From assembly GCA_963677085.2 (NCBI GenBank), contig CAXXFH010000004.1:4960001-5024000 (forward strand): a stretch of DNA of 64,000 nucleotides, read 5' to 3'. Origin of the DNA: G963677085 sp963677085. GTDB taxonomy: Bacteria; Planctomycetota; Planctomycetia; Pirellulales; Thermoguttaceae. Position 1 is the stretch's first letter, and each line of letters opens with the position of its first letter. This document shows positions 44,043 to 52,977 of this stretch, piece after piece. Under the pieces are notes generated by a model, which saw nothing but the letters and a program-made list of their open reading frames with translations, was not told where the DNA came from and ran no database searches. The position numbers and the translations under genes were made by a program.

Positions 44043-44615
44043 TTACACGAGTTCTTTTTTCGCACCGATCAACGTGCGAAGTCGCTCGGCCAACAAAGCG
44101 GCGTCGAACGGCTTCTTGAACGTTTCGTTGATACTGGAACGATCGAAGCTCGTGGAACTTCCGTCGTCGGGCAGCAAAGCAATCAGAATTACGTCGGCAA
44201 ACTCGTTGTTGCGACGCAAATTCTGACAGATTTGGAGCGCTTCGGTGCGACCGATCGAGAAGTCGACAATAATACAGTCGGGATGGAAGCTTTCGGCTTG
44301 AATCCCGGCATCGAATCCGCTTGCCGCAACCGCTACCTTAAAGGAGCGTTCCGGCGGAAGCTCGCGCTTCATGTTTTCAACCAGGACTTGGTCCTGGGCC
44401 ACAATGAGGACCTTAGCCATGGCCTCATCTTCGAGATCGCCCAAGGGCATCCCATGTTCCTTAAGGAACTTGATCAGGTACTCGCGGGGGATACGGCGGT
44501 CCTGGGAACCGGGGATCCGGTAACCTTTCAGGCGGCCCGAATCGAACCATTTACTAACGGTGCGGGGGGCCACCTTGCAGATCTTGGCGACCTGACCAGT
44601 TGTGAAGACCTTCAT
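44043..44615 (-). CDS. HTH (excisionase/MerR-type) plus receiver-like regulator
   Basis: The 190-residue protein has an N-terminal winged HTH of the excisionase/MerR kind (VFTTGQVAKICKVAPRTVSKWFDSGRLKGYRIPGSQDRRIPREYLIKFLKEHG). A linker follows, then a CheY-like receiver (AKVLIVAQDQVLVENMKREL...HPDCIIVDFSIGRTEALQIC). The phosphoacceptor Asp (about 118) and conserved Lys (about 168) are kept, but the N-terminal acidic pair is replaced (VLIVAQDQ). The HTH-before-receiver order is the reverse of most response regulators. GGAGAG precedes the ATG at 44615. No histidine kinase is adjacent; target genes unknown. Confidence 0.85.
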   Translation of the reverse strand: MKVFTTGQVAKICKVAPRTVSKWFDSGRLKGYRIPGSQDRRIPREYLIKFLKEHGMPLGDLEDEAMAKVLIVAQDQVLVENMKRELPPERSFKVAVAASGFDAGIQAESFHPDCIIVDFSIGRTEALQICQNLRRNNEFADVILIALLPDDGSSTSFDRSSINETFKKPFDAALLAERLRTLIGAKKELV

Positions 44616-45405
44616 CGCAGGCTCTCCAATAATCTTTTCACGTTGGTTTAACTGCACTCCGGCCAGAAGCGGTCTTCCTGCCGAAGCCATTTTCGCCCCC
44701 TGTTTACGGAACTTGTCAGTCGCTCCGTCGCGTGCCTGCCGTCACTCCGGCTGGCGGCCCGTAAACATCTGGGTCGGGGCATTCCGTCATTCGCTTCCAA
44801 TGGCTCTGGCTCAGCTCCCTCTGATCCGCGCCGTAGCTATCACATCGGCAACCAGGGCATCCGGAAGCCAGTGAAAATCCGTAAAATAGAGAAGGTGCGA
44901 TTTAACCAACCCATTACGCATTCACCTGACTCCCGGCGCAACACTCCGGCGAAACATAAGCGCAACAGGGAGGACTTGCAGACGGACCGCCACAAACGTT
45001 CTGCGACGGACCACTAAGGCGTGGCCTTCTTTGGCAGGCTCCCCCCTGCAGCTCGTTTCCCACCGCTCCCCGGTCCAGGGGCACAACTCGGCGTGAAAAC
45101 AAGCCTTCCGATGTTTAACTTCGCCTCAGACGACCGTGTTTCTTTAGAAACTTTCTCGGGTCGTAACGACTGGTAGGATGTTACGGCCGTTGGCGACCCT
45201 ATCGTCCGTCCCGGTTATATCGGCAAAAAGACGCTCCGATCTTCGCCTGACAGGCTTTTCTGGCGAAAACCAGAGCACGCGAATCGGTAGAATCGCGTCG
45301 CCACAAACCCGGGCTGCATGGCTCCATATTCCATATTCCGAGCCGGCAGAAGTCTGTTGTTTTGAGAAAACTTCCTGCAACCAACGGGAGCGGATTTTTG
45401 CCTCA
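44616..45405. other. Long region between a regulator gene and the IS element
   Basis: About 790 bases without a recognisable gene. The last 60 bases are the left half of the IS-split dispersed repeat. The part at 44880-45180 has structured-looking inversions, but I recognise no known RNA. Confidence 0.45.
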
Positions 45406-46364
45406 GAGGCTATCCGGAAAGGGGTGTTTGTTGTAAGTAGTGAGGCTGCATAGAATTACACCTCCAAATTCAAGGAAAGGTAATTGCTATGCAGACGATT
45501 ACGCGAAAGCGATATACGACCGATTTGACCGATGAACAATGGGCAATCCTGGAGCCGCTGATTCCACCCGCGAAGCGGGGAGGACGACACCGCACGGTGA
45601 ACCTGCGGGAGGTGATCAACACGATCCTGTACCTCAATCGCACGGGCTGCCAATGGGACATGCTGCCCCATGACTTGTTGCCCAAAAGCACGGTGTACGA
45701 CTATTTTGCCCGCTGGCGCGATGACGGCACGTGGCAACGGATGATGGATGCCCTGCGAGCCCGGGTCCGGACGGCGGTCGGCCGAGAGCCGACGCCCAGT
45801 GCCGCAGTGATCGACAGCCAGACGGTCAAGACCACGGAGGCTGGCGGGGAACGCGGATACGACCCCGGCAAGAAGACCACCGGCCGAAAACGCCATTTTC
45901 TCGTGGATACGCTGGGCTTGCTGCTGGTTGTCGTGGTGACCAGCGCGGCCTGGGATGATGCCTGGGCGGTCCCGTCGGTGTTGGGACAGATGCGTCGGCG
46001 TGACTATCCGCGATTGCGCACGATCTTTGCGGACCAGAAGTACCACAACCATGACTTGGAAGCCTGGATGGCACAATCCCACCAACCCTGGAAGCTGGAA
46101 GTCGTCCCGCGACGGGAGACGCCTGGCCGGTTCGAGTTGCAGCCCAAACGCTGGGTGGTGGAACGCACCTATGCGTGGAACGGACGGTATCGTCGGCACA
46201 ACAAAGACCTGGAGCGGCGAACGGATTCGAGCGAGTCGATGATCCGCATCAGCACGATTCACTTGATACTCCGACGTCTGACCAAGCCCCATCCCGTTCC
46301 TGAGTTCCATTACCGTGCCGCGTGAAAAGCCTCAATTTCCCGGGGAATCTTCCCGGATAGCCTC
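45406..46364 (+). mobile_element. IS5-family insertion sequence (IS427/IS1031-like), complete
   Basis: The terminal inverted repeats GAGGCTATCCGGAAA (45406-45420) and TTCCCGGATAGCCTC (46350-46364) match with one mismatch. TCA flanks both ends (45403-45405 and 46365-46367), a 3-bp target duplication of TNA form as in the IS427/IS1031 group. One intact transposase fills the 959-bp element. It sits inside a dispersed repeat. Confidence 0.93.
45489..46325 (+). CDS. IS5-family transposase
   Basis: The 278-residue DDE transposase begins with a DUF4096-type N-terminal domain (YTTDLTDEQWAILEPLIPPAKRGGRHRTVNLREVINTILYLNRTGCQWDMLPHDL). The catalytic Asp is in AAVIDSQTVKTTE, the second Asp in TIFADQKYHNHD and the Glu in WVVERTYAWNGRYRRHNKDLE. 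It is uninterrupted and so probably functional. AAAGGTAA is a weak ribosome-binding site. It inserts copies with TNA target duplication. Confidence 0.95.
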   Translation: MQTITRKRYTTDLTDEQWAILEPLIPPAKRGGRHRTVNLREVINTILYLNRTGCQWDMLPHDLLPKSTVYDYFARWRDDGTWQRMMDALRARVRTAVGREPTPSAAVIDSQTVKTTEAGGERGYDPGKKTTGRKRHFLVDTLGLLLVVVVTSAAWDDAWAVPSVLGQMRRRDYPRLRTIFADQKYHNHDLEAWMAQSHQPWKLEVVPRRETPGRFELQPKRWVVERTYAWNGRYRRHNKDLERRTDSSESMIRISTIHLILRRLTKPHPVPEFHYRAA

Positions 46365-46481
46365 TCAGTGCGGCAACACCGGTTTGGTTGGTGGCCCAAT
46401 CGTCCGGTAGCCCAGTCGCCCGGTGTCCCGCATGGCTATGTGGTTAGCCCCATGGTGAGAAATCGTGATGAGAAATCCAGG

Positions 46482-47573
46482 CTATTTCCGCACGACGAAG
46501 AAACAGTTGAACACGTCGTGTTCCAGCCGGTGGATGTCGATCTGCGTAAAACCCGCGTCGCGGAGCATCTCCTCGGCCAATTCCACCCCCCAGCACGTAC
46601 CTAAACCCTGGCCGCCCTGGGCAAGCGAAACGGTCATGCAGTGCATGCACGAGATGGTGTACAAGAACGTGCCCAACGGGTGTTCCAGGTTTTTGTGCAA
46701 GTGGCTGGAACTGTCGATATCCTGCATGAGAAACGTGCCGTCGGACTGCAACGCCCGGTAAATACCACGTAGCACCGCGGCCGGATTGGCCTGATCGTGA
46801 ATGGCGTCGAACGCCGTAATCAGGCCGTATGCTTGCTCTTCGTTCAAACCGCTCACATCGCGCACTTCGAAGTGGACATTTGGGATCGCATGGTTCTCGG
46901 CGTCCTTCCGCGCCATGGCAATTGCGTCTTCGCAAAGATCTAAACCCGTGAAGTGACTTTGCGGGAAAGCTTCGGCCATGCGCAAAAGGGCGCGCCCCGC
47001 GCCACAGCCGATATCGAGCACCTCGATCCCCTCGCGCAGCCGGTCACTGAGTTGATGCACCAACGGCAAAATATGCTCCAACAGAGTGGCCACCACGGTT
47101 TGAACGCTTTCGTCGCGCATCACCTCGTGAAAACGATGGAACGCCTCATAGGGGACACCACCGCCCTCTCGAAAGGCCGTGACAATCTGGTCTTCGACGC
47201 GGCCCAACACGGCGATCCACTGCATTGTCACCGCGAAGTTTTCCGGCGTGGCCGCTCGTGTTAGCAACGCCGCATGCTCACCCGGCAACCGGTAGGTCTT
47301 CCGCTTCGGGTCGTATTCGATCACTCCGGCCGTGACCATCGCACCGAGCCATTCCCGAACATACCGTTCCTTGAGGCTCGCATGTTCTGCGATTTGCGAG
47401 CTTGTCGCGGGAACCATTTCGGCCATCAAATCGAAGAGCCGAGTGCGGTGCCCAATCGAAATCATCATCGCCAGGCCGGCAGAATTCAGCGTCGCAATAA
47501 GCTGGTCGGCAAACTGCTCTCGCTTTTCCGCGGCAAACGTCTCCCTCGATGCGGTTGTCGTGCCAATATCCAT
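46482..47573 (-). CDS. Class I SAM-dependent methyltransferase with winged-helix N-terminus
   Basis: The 363-residue protein begins with a dimerisation/winged-helix region (QFADQLIATLNSAGLAMMISIGHRTRLFDLMAEMVPATSSQIAEHASLKERYVREWLGAMVTAGVIEYD) like that of small-molecule O-methyltransferases. The Rossmann SAM-binding domain has motif I IEVLDIGCGAGRALLRMAE and motif II FTGLDLCEDAIAMA. Substrate unknown. The ATG at 47573 has GGAG 8 bases upstream. It is divergent from the LysR regulator gene, a hint that the regulator might also control it. Confidence 0.88.
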   Translation of the reverse strand: MDIGTTTASRETFAAEKREQFADQLIATLNSAGLAMMISIGHRTRLFDLMAEMVPATSSQIAEHASLKERYVREWLGAMVTAGVIEYDPKRKTYRLPGEHAALLTRAATPENFAVTMQWIAVLGRVEDQIVTAFREGGGVPYEAFHRFHEVMRDESVQTVVATLLEHILPLVHQLSDRLREGIEVLDIGCGAGRALLRMAEAFPQSHFTGLDLCEDAIAMARKDAENHAIPNVHFEVRDVSGLNEEQAYGLITAFDAIHDQANPAAVLRGIYRALQSDGTFLMQDIDSSSHLHKNLEHPLGTFLYTISCMHCMTVSLAQGGQGLGTCWGVELAEEMLRDAGFTQIDIHRLEHDVFNCFFVVRK

Positions 47574-48040
47574 GTGAAACTCCAAGCTTCCTACGCCGTC
47601 CAGTTCGAAACAGCGAGGCGGAAAACACGCGTGGTTTTCCCAGACGCCATATAACCGCTGCGCCGGGTGTGGATCGGCATCAATGGGGTTTGCGTAACAA
47701 ATAGGTGGGCATCCAGCGTCGGACCGCAGAAAATCGAGCTACGGTTGGCCGCCCTCCGCGCGTTGGTTCGCCCAAGGCACGACAGCAGGGCAACGTGACG
47801 CTGGATCCCCGCGCAACAGCGAATAGTACGCACATCACCAGGGGCTAGGCCAGTAACCCGGTAGCCAAAACGACACATTGCACTTGTCCCCCTCGCAAAA
47901 GTGCCACGCCGAAACCCAATAGCACGTACCAGTTCGGGCAACGCCGCCAGCACCACAAGCGCGAGAAAACTCCGGCTTCCTTGCGTTTTACTGCACGCCG
48001 GCCAGTTGACCATAAGCGACACTTATGATAAGTTGGCCTT
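47574..48040. other. Divergent regulatory region
   Basis: It carries an inverted repeat at 48011-48027 just before the LysR gene. A short frame ending VVFPDAI-stop at 47654 faintly resembles the RACo C-terminus. No other gene seen. Confidence 0.45.
48011..48027 (+). promoter_or_regulatory. Candidate LysR operator
   Basis: CATAAG-CGACA-CTTATG is a perfect inverted repeat with a 5-base centre, 13 bases before the LysR gene ATG, and overlaps a TTGACC element. LysR regulators bind interrupted palindromes of this size in their own promoters, so autoregulation is plausible. Confidence 0.55.
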
Positions 48041-48976
48041 ATGAACATCGAAACTCTCCGCATATTTTGCGATGTTGTTCAGCACCAAAGCTTCTCGCGC
48101 GGTGCGGCGGTAAACGACGTCAGCCAGTCGGCGGCCACGCAATCGGTCCACCGGTTGGAGCGGCACTTTGGTGTCCAACTCGTCGACCGCAGCAAGCGAC
48201 CGTTTGTGCTCACGCCCGAGGGCCAAACCTGCTACGACGGCTTTCGCGAGGTCCTCGAACTGTACGACTCCGTCGAAGCCCAGGTGCGGTCTCTGCGCAT
48301 GGAGATTGGCGGCATGGTGCGCGTGGTGGCGATCTATTCGGTCGGGCTGCACGTGATGAGCCTGAGCATGCAGGGATTCATGCGAAAGTACCCTAAGGCC
48401 AAGGTTCGCCTGGAGTTTCAGCACCCCAGCAAGGTGGTCAACGCGGTACTCAATTCGGAGGTCGATCTGGGAATCGTCTCATACCCCACCCCGACGCCCG
48501 ACCTGAGCGTGATTCCGCTGCGTTCGGAACGAATGATGCTGGTGTGCCACCCCGACCACAAATTGGCCCGCCAAAAAGCCGTTACGGCGGAGCACCTGCA
48601 TGGCGAGAACTTCGTTGCCTTTGATCGCGATTTGAGCATCCGAAAAGAGATCGACCGCTATCTGCGACAGCGCTCGGTTAATAGCCGGATCGTGATGGAG
48701 TTCGACAACATCGAAACCATCAAGCAGGCCGTTGAAATCGGGGCAGGAATCAGCATCCTTCCCGAACCAACCGTCCAGGGTGAGCTCCGCAGCAACACGC
48801 TGGCCGCCGTGCGTTTGATCGCGCCCGAGCTCTATCGGCCGATCGGAATCATCCACCGTCAGCGCAAGGTATTTACCCCTACGGTGGCGCGATTTGTCGA
48901 AATGCTTCAAGAACAGCAGGGCGACCACCAACCCCAAGGCACCACGCAAGACCAACCGGTGGCTACGGGGACGTAA
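48041..48976 (+). CDS. LysR-family transcriptional regulator
   Basis: The 311-residue LTTR has an N-terminal winged HTH (IFCDVVQHQSFSRGAAVNDVSQSAATQSVHRLERHFGVQLVDRSKRPFVLTPEG) and a periplasmic-binding-like effector domain (GMVRVVAIYSVGLHVMSLSMQGFMRKYPKAKVRLEFQHPSKVVNAVLNSEVDLGIVSYP). It is followed 21 bases later by the RACo-like gene, so the two probably form one operon. The effector is unknown; a signal linked to corrinoid or one-carbon metabolism would fit the neighbour. Confidence 0.93.
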   Translation: MNIETLRIFCDVVQHQSFSRGAAVNDVSQSAATQSVHRLERHFGVQLVDRSKRPFVLTPEGQTCYDGFREVLELYDSVEAQVRSLRMEIGGMVRVVAIYSVGLHVMSLSMQGFMRKYPKAKVRLEFQHPSKVVNAVLNSEVDLGIVSYPTPTPDLSVIPLRSERMMLVCHPDHKLARQKAVTAEHLHGENFVAFDRDLSIRKEIDRYLRQRSVNSRIVMEFDNIETIKQAVEIGAGISILPEPTVQGELRSNTLAAVRLIAPELYRPIGIIHRQRKVFTPTVARFVEMLQEQQGDHQPQGTTQDQPVATGT

Positions 48977-48997
48977 AGAAGTGAACAGGATTCTCCC

Positions 48998-50851
48998 ATG
49001 CGTGAAACGGAAGTGCGCGTCTCGTTTCAGCCGTCGGGCCGCACGGTCTATGTTCTTCCGGGCACCCGGCTGATGGAAGCGGCCGCCGGGGCCGGGATCG
49101 TGGTAAACCAACCGTGTGGCGGTGAAGGAGTCTGTGGAAAGTGTCGCGTGTTGGTCGCTCAAGGTGCGTGCGCGGCCACCGACCAAGAAGCCCGCATCTT
49201 CACCGCCAAAGAACTGGCCGACGGCTGGCGACTGGCTTGCCAGACGACCGTTTGTAGCCCGGCCATCGTCGAGATCCCGGCAAGCTCCACGCTTGACGCT
49301 CACCAGCAGATCCTCACCCAAACCAACCAGACCACGCCGCGTACGATCGACCCTCCGGTTCGCAAGCGTTACGTTGAACTCAGCTCGCCAGGCAGGGGAA
49401 ACGACGCTCCCGACCTGGTCCGTTTGCAGGAAGCCCTCGGACCGTTTCGCGTGGACATTTCGTTGCTGCGTGTTCTGCCAACGACGTTGCGCGAGCAGAA
49501 ATTTCGAGGAACGGCCGTGCTTGCCGACGGAGAACTCCTCGATTTCGAGCCCGACAACACCGAACAGCAGATTCTAGCCGTGGCGCTCGACTTGGGTACC
49601 ACCACGTTAGTCGCTGCGTTGCTCGACATGGTTTCAGGCGAAGAACTCGCGGTGGCCTCGCGACAGAACCCTCAGACGCGTTTCGGCGACGACGTGCTTT
49701 CGCGAATCGTTTACGCCCGGCGAGGCCCCGAGGGCTTGAGCGAGTTGCACGAAACGATCTTCGAAGCGATCGACGCCATGATTGGTGAATTGGTCGAACA
49801 GGCCGGCGTCGCCCGACAGCGTATCTACGTGCTCTCCGTCGCCGGCAATCCAACGATGCAGCAGTTGTTCTGCCGCATCGACCCGCGCTGGCTCGGCGAG
49901 GTCCCTTTCGTCTCGGCCACCGGCCCGGGTTTGCATGTGCCCGTCGCCAAACTCGGCGTGGCACTTCATCCGCGAGCGATCGCCTACGTCTTCCCGGTAA
50001 TCGGTGGATTCGTCGGCGGCGACGCGGTGGCCGGCACGCTGGCCACCCAGTTGACTGAGCAAGGTCGGCCGACGCTACTGGTCGACATCGGCACCAACGG
50101 CGAAATCGTGCTTTGGACGGGCGAAAAGCTACTGGCGGCGTCGACCGCAGCCGGCCCGGCCTTCGAGGGGGCACGCATTTCTCACGGCATGCGCGGCAGC
50201 AGCGGGGCCATCGAAAAGGTAGTGGTCGACGGCCGGCTGCGCATCAATGTGATTGGCGATACGCCGCCGGTAGGTATTTGTGGCTCAGGCCTGATCGATT
50301 TGGCGGCCGAACTGCTACGTCACGGGGTGATTTGCTCGACCGGCCGCATCCAAACGCCCGACCAACTCGCCGACACCGTGCCCGACGACCTTCGCCGACG
50401 GATCGTTGTCGACGACAACAACCAGTTGGCCTTCCTTGTGGCCGACGAGTCGGAAACCGGCACGGGCAAGCCGATCTTTCTCGCGCAACGCGACGTGCGC
50501 GAGCTGCAGTTGGCCGCCGGCGCCGTGAGGGCAGGCACGTTGTTGCTACTTCAACGCGCCGGCCTGGAGCCCGACGACCTGGAAGCAGTGCTCATCGCCG
50601 GTGGGTTTGGCAACTTCGTACGCCGAAAAAATGCCCAACGGATCGGCCTGCTGCCAGCCGGCATTCCGCGCACGCGAATCCGTTTCCAGGGCAACACCTC
50701 GCTGGCTGGTGCCCGACTGGCCGCCACCTCGTGTGCCGCGCGCGACAAGGCCGAACGGCTCGCCCGGGAAGCCGAGCATGTGGACCTCTCGACCGACCCG
50801 GCCTTCCAGGAAGCCTTCGCCGAGGCCATGGTGTTTCCTGAGGCCATGTAA
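48998..50851 (+). CDS. RACo-like corrinoid activation protein (2Fe-2S plus ASKHA/DUF4445)
   Basis: This 617-residue protein has an N-terminal plant-type ferredoxin domain with Cys40, Cys46, Cys49 and Cys81 (CGGEGVCGKCRV...ACQTT). The ASKHA/DUF4445 ATPase domain has LAVALDLGTTTLVAALLD (phosphate 1), PTLLVDIGTNGEIVLWTG and LIAGGFGNFVRRKNAQRIGLLP. RACo/RamA proteins reduce inactivated cob(II)alamin in corrinoid methyltransferases using ATP. No corrinoid protein or cobalamin methyltransferase gene is in the window, so its partner must be elsewhere. The C-terminus AFQEAFAEAMVFPEAM is repeated in degenerate form at 53024-53095. Confidence 0.9.
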   Translation: MRETEVRVSFQPSGRTVYVLPGTRLMEAAAGAGIVVNQPCGGEGVCGKCRVLVAQGACAATDQEARIFTAKELADGWRLACQTTVCSPAIVEIPASSTLDAHQQILTQTNQTTPRTIDPPVRKRYVELSSPGRGNDAPDLVRLQEALGPFRVDISLLRVLPTTLREQKFRGTAVLADGELLDFEPDNTEQQILAVALDLGTTTLVAALLDMVSGEELAVASRQNPQTRFGDDVLSRIVYARRGPEGLSELHETIFEAIDAMIGELVEQAGVARQRIYVLSVAGNPTMQQLFCRIDPRWLGEVPFVSATGPGLHVPVAKLGVALHPRAIAYVFPVIGGFVGGDAVAGTLATQLTEQGRPTLLVDIGTNGEIVLWTGEKLLAASTAAGPAFEGARISHGMRGSSGAIEKVVVDGRLRINVIGDTPPVGICGSGLIDLAAELLRHGVICSTGRIQTPDQLADTVPDDLRRRIVVDDNNQLAFLVADESETGTGKPIFLAQRDVRELQLAAGAVRAGTLLLLQRAGLEPDDLEAVLIAGGFGNFVRRKNAQRIGLLPAGIPRTRIRFQGNTSLAGARLAATSCAARDKAERLAREAEHVDLSTDPAFQEAFAEAMVFPEAM

Positions 50852-50982
50852 TCGGGAGCAGGAAACGGATCGGCAACGAATACAGTCTTCAACGGTTTCT
50901 TGGGGGTTCCAATACGTCTGTGGTATCATAGTCGTGGTGAATGGGACAACTCCTGTCTTCTCAAGGATATGGAACCATCCAG

Positions 50983-52977
50983 ATGAATCAGACTATATCT
51001 TCAACGATGAGTTCTTTGGGAAAAATTGGAAAGCCGGGTTGTTGGTTACTTCTGTTGTGTTCCGCGCTATGGATTATTGGCGAATGGCCTGCCGTCGAAG
51101 CCATGGCTGCCGATTCCCAAGCAACGGCCGCACCGAAAGCGATAACACAACTCAGCGAACACGTATTCATTTATCACGGGCCGATCAACGTGGGTATCGT
51201 CCGCGATGGCAATCGGGCCCTGTTGATCGACTGCGGTGATGGCCGCGTCACCGCGGCCTTGCCGAAGCTGGGAATCACAAAGGTTGAAAAACTTTGCTTC
51301 ACGCATCACCATCGTGATCAGGCTTGCGGTGCCCAGCAATTCGCTGCCGGCGGAACGAAGATCGTCGTCCCCATCGAGGAACGGGAGTTCTTCGCCAACC
51401 CAGCGAAGTATTGGAAAGACGATAACCTATTTCGCGTCTACCGCGATTTTCGACAGCAGCGATTGATGCTTGTCGCTCCTGTCAATGTCGACACCACACT
51501 GAATGACGGCGATACAATCGACTTTGGGCAGGCGACAATCCGGGCGATCGCCACACCGGGCCATACCGATGGCTCGCTGAGCTATCATGTGGAAGTCGAC
51601 GGTCGTCGCTTGGTGTTTTGCGGCGATTGCCTCTACGACGAAGGCAAGCTCTGGGACCTCTTTAGCCTGCAACATGGTTTTGCAAAGGGTGAGCGTCGAA
51701 TCGGCGGATATCACGGATTCATGGGTGATCGTTGGCGACTCATCGAGAGCCTGAGGCAAATCAAGCAACTCCAGCCTGAAGTGTTGGTCCCGTCGCACGG
51801 CAGATTGATGGATCATCCTGCCCAGGCCATCGACCGATTGGCCCAACAGTTGGAAAGGTGTTATGAAAATTATGTTGCCATCAGCGCGCTACGGCATTAC
51901 TTTCCAGAGCTGTTCACCGAGTACGCCGGTCGATCGGGACAAATGCCGATCCGCCAAGGCATTGAACCTCCCGCCTGCTTACGCCACTTCAGCACCACTT
52001 GGGTGCTCATTTCCAAGACGGGAGCAGCGTTGGTGATGGACGTCGGCAATCCGGGCGTGGTCGAAAACTTGAAAAAAATGCTCGCCCGCAACGAAATCCA
52101 ACGTATTGAAGGACTTTGGGTTACACACTACCACTTCGATCACACCGAAGGTATTCCCGAGTTTCAACGCCAGTTTGACTGTCCTTGTTTCGCCGAGAAA
52201 CGGTTGGCTGAGATACTCATCAATCCCCGGCCATGGCGATTGCCGTGTTTGGCGGCCGAACCGATCCGTGTTCAACACCCGCTGGAAGATGGCCACACCT
52301 GGCAGTGGCACGAATTCAAGTTGACAGCCTTCTTTTTTCCGGGACAGACGCTTTACCACGACGCCTTATTTGTCGAAGGCAACGGCCTGCGAATGCTTTT
52401 CGTGGGCGATTCGTTCACCATGGCGGGGATCGACGACTACTGCACGTTCAATCGCAATTGGCTCGGACGCAGCGTGGGGTTCCAGTATTGCCTGTCGCTT
52501 GTCGAGAAATTAAGACCTACACACATTTTTAACTGCCACGTGGACGACGCCTTCACCTTTACGTCTGAAGAAGTTCAGTTCATGCGGGAAAATCTTGACC
52601 GCAGAGAGAAACTATTTGGCGAATTGATGCCGTGGGACCATGCCAACTTTGGGCTAGACCCATCGTGGGTACGATGCCATCCGTACCAGCAAAAGGTTCA
52701 CCCCGGCGCGAAAGCCCGCGTGGAAGTTGTCATAACGAACCACTCGCCGAAACCGCAACGTGTTCGTTGCCGGCCTGTCGTACCACAGACTTTCGGTCGG
52801 TGTGATCTTGCTTGGCAGGAAGTCGAAGTGCCGCCCAAGAAGGAAGGCCGTTGTGCGCTGCAATGCGCAATCCCCACGGAGACTGCTCCCGGTCGTTACG
52901 CGGTACCCGTCGATGTGTTGTTGGGTACGCGCGAACTACCCCAGTTCGCCGAAATGATCGTCGACGTTGCCGAATAG
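50983..52977 (+). CDS. Secreted tandem metallo-beta-lactamase-fold protein
   Basis: After a signal segment (GCWLLLLCSALWIIGEWPAVEAMA) the ~664-residue protein has two MBL domains and a beta-rich C-terminal domain (VHPGAKARVEVVITNHSPKPQRVRCRPVV). The first MBL has FTHHHRDQAC (the sixth position of HxHxDH is Gln), then TPGHTDG, FCGDCLYD and VPSHGRLMD. The second has an intact THYHFDHTEG but PGQTLYHD where PGHT is expected, then FVGDSF and NCHVDD. So each half lacks one different metal ligand. Start could also be 51007 or 50941. Lower GC than the preceding genes. Substrate unknown. Confidence 0.82.
   Translation: MNQTISSTMSSLGKIGKPGCWLLLLCSALWIIGEWPAVEAMAADSQATAAPKAITQLSEHVFIYHGPINVGIVRDGNRALLIDCGDGRVTAALPKLGITKVEKLCFTHHHRDQACGAQQFAAGGTKIVVPIEEREFFANPAKYWKDDNLFRVYRDFRQQRLMLVAPVNVDTTLNDGDTIDFGQATIRAIATPGHTDGSLSYHVEVDGRRLVFCGDCLYDEGKLWDLFSLQHGFAKGERRIGGYHGFMGDRWRLIESLRQIKQLQPEVLVPSHGRLMDHPAQAIDRLAQQLERCYENYVAISALRHYFPELFTEYAGRSGQMPIRQGIEPPACLRHFSTTWVLISKTGAALVMDVGNPGVVENLKKMLARNEIQRIEGLWVTHYHFDHTEGIPEFQRQFDCPCFAEKRLAEILINPRPWRLPCLAAEPIRVQHPLEDGHTWQWHEFKLTAFFFPGQTLYHDALFVEGNGLRMLFVGDSFTMAGIDDYCTFNRNWLGRSVGFQYCLSLVEKLRPTHIFNCHVDDAFTFTSEEVQFMRENLDRREKLFGELMPWDHANFGLDPSWVRCHPYQQKVHPGAKARVEVVITNHSPKPQRVRCRPVVPQTFGRCDLAWQEVEVPPKKEGRCALQCAIPTETAPGRYAVPVDVLLGTRELPQFAEMIVDVAE

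Noticed and set aside
44880..45330. Possible structured RNA in the GC-variable region before the IS
   Set aside because: Several short inversions are present, but no match to any RNA family I know and no consistent long stem.
47274..47654. 126-codon frame ending in VVFPDAI
   Set aside because: Mostly antisense to the methyltransferase gene. Its end resembles the RACo tail by only a few residues, which could be chance, so it is not listed as a remnant.
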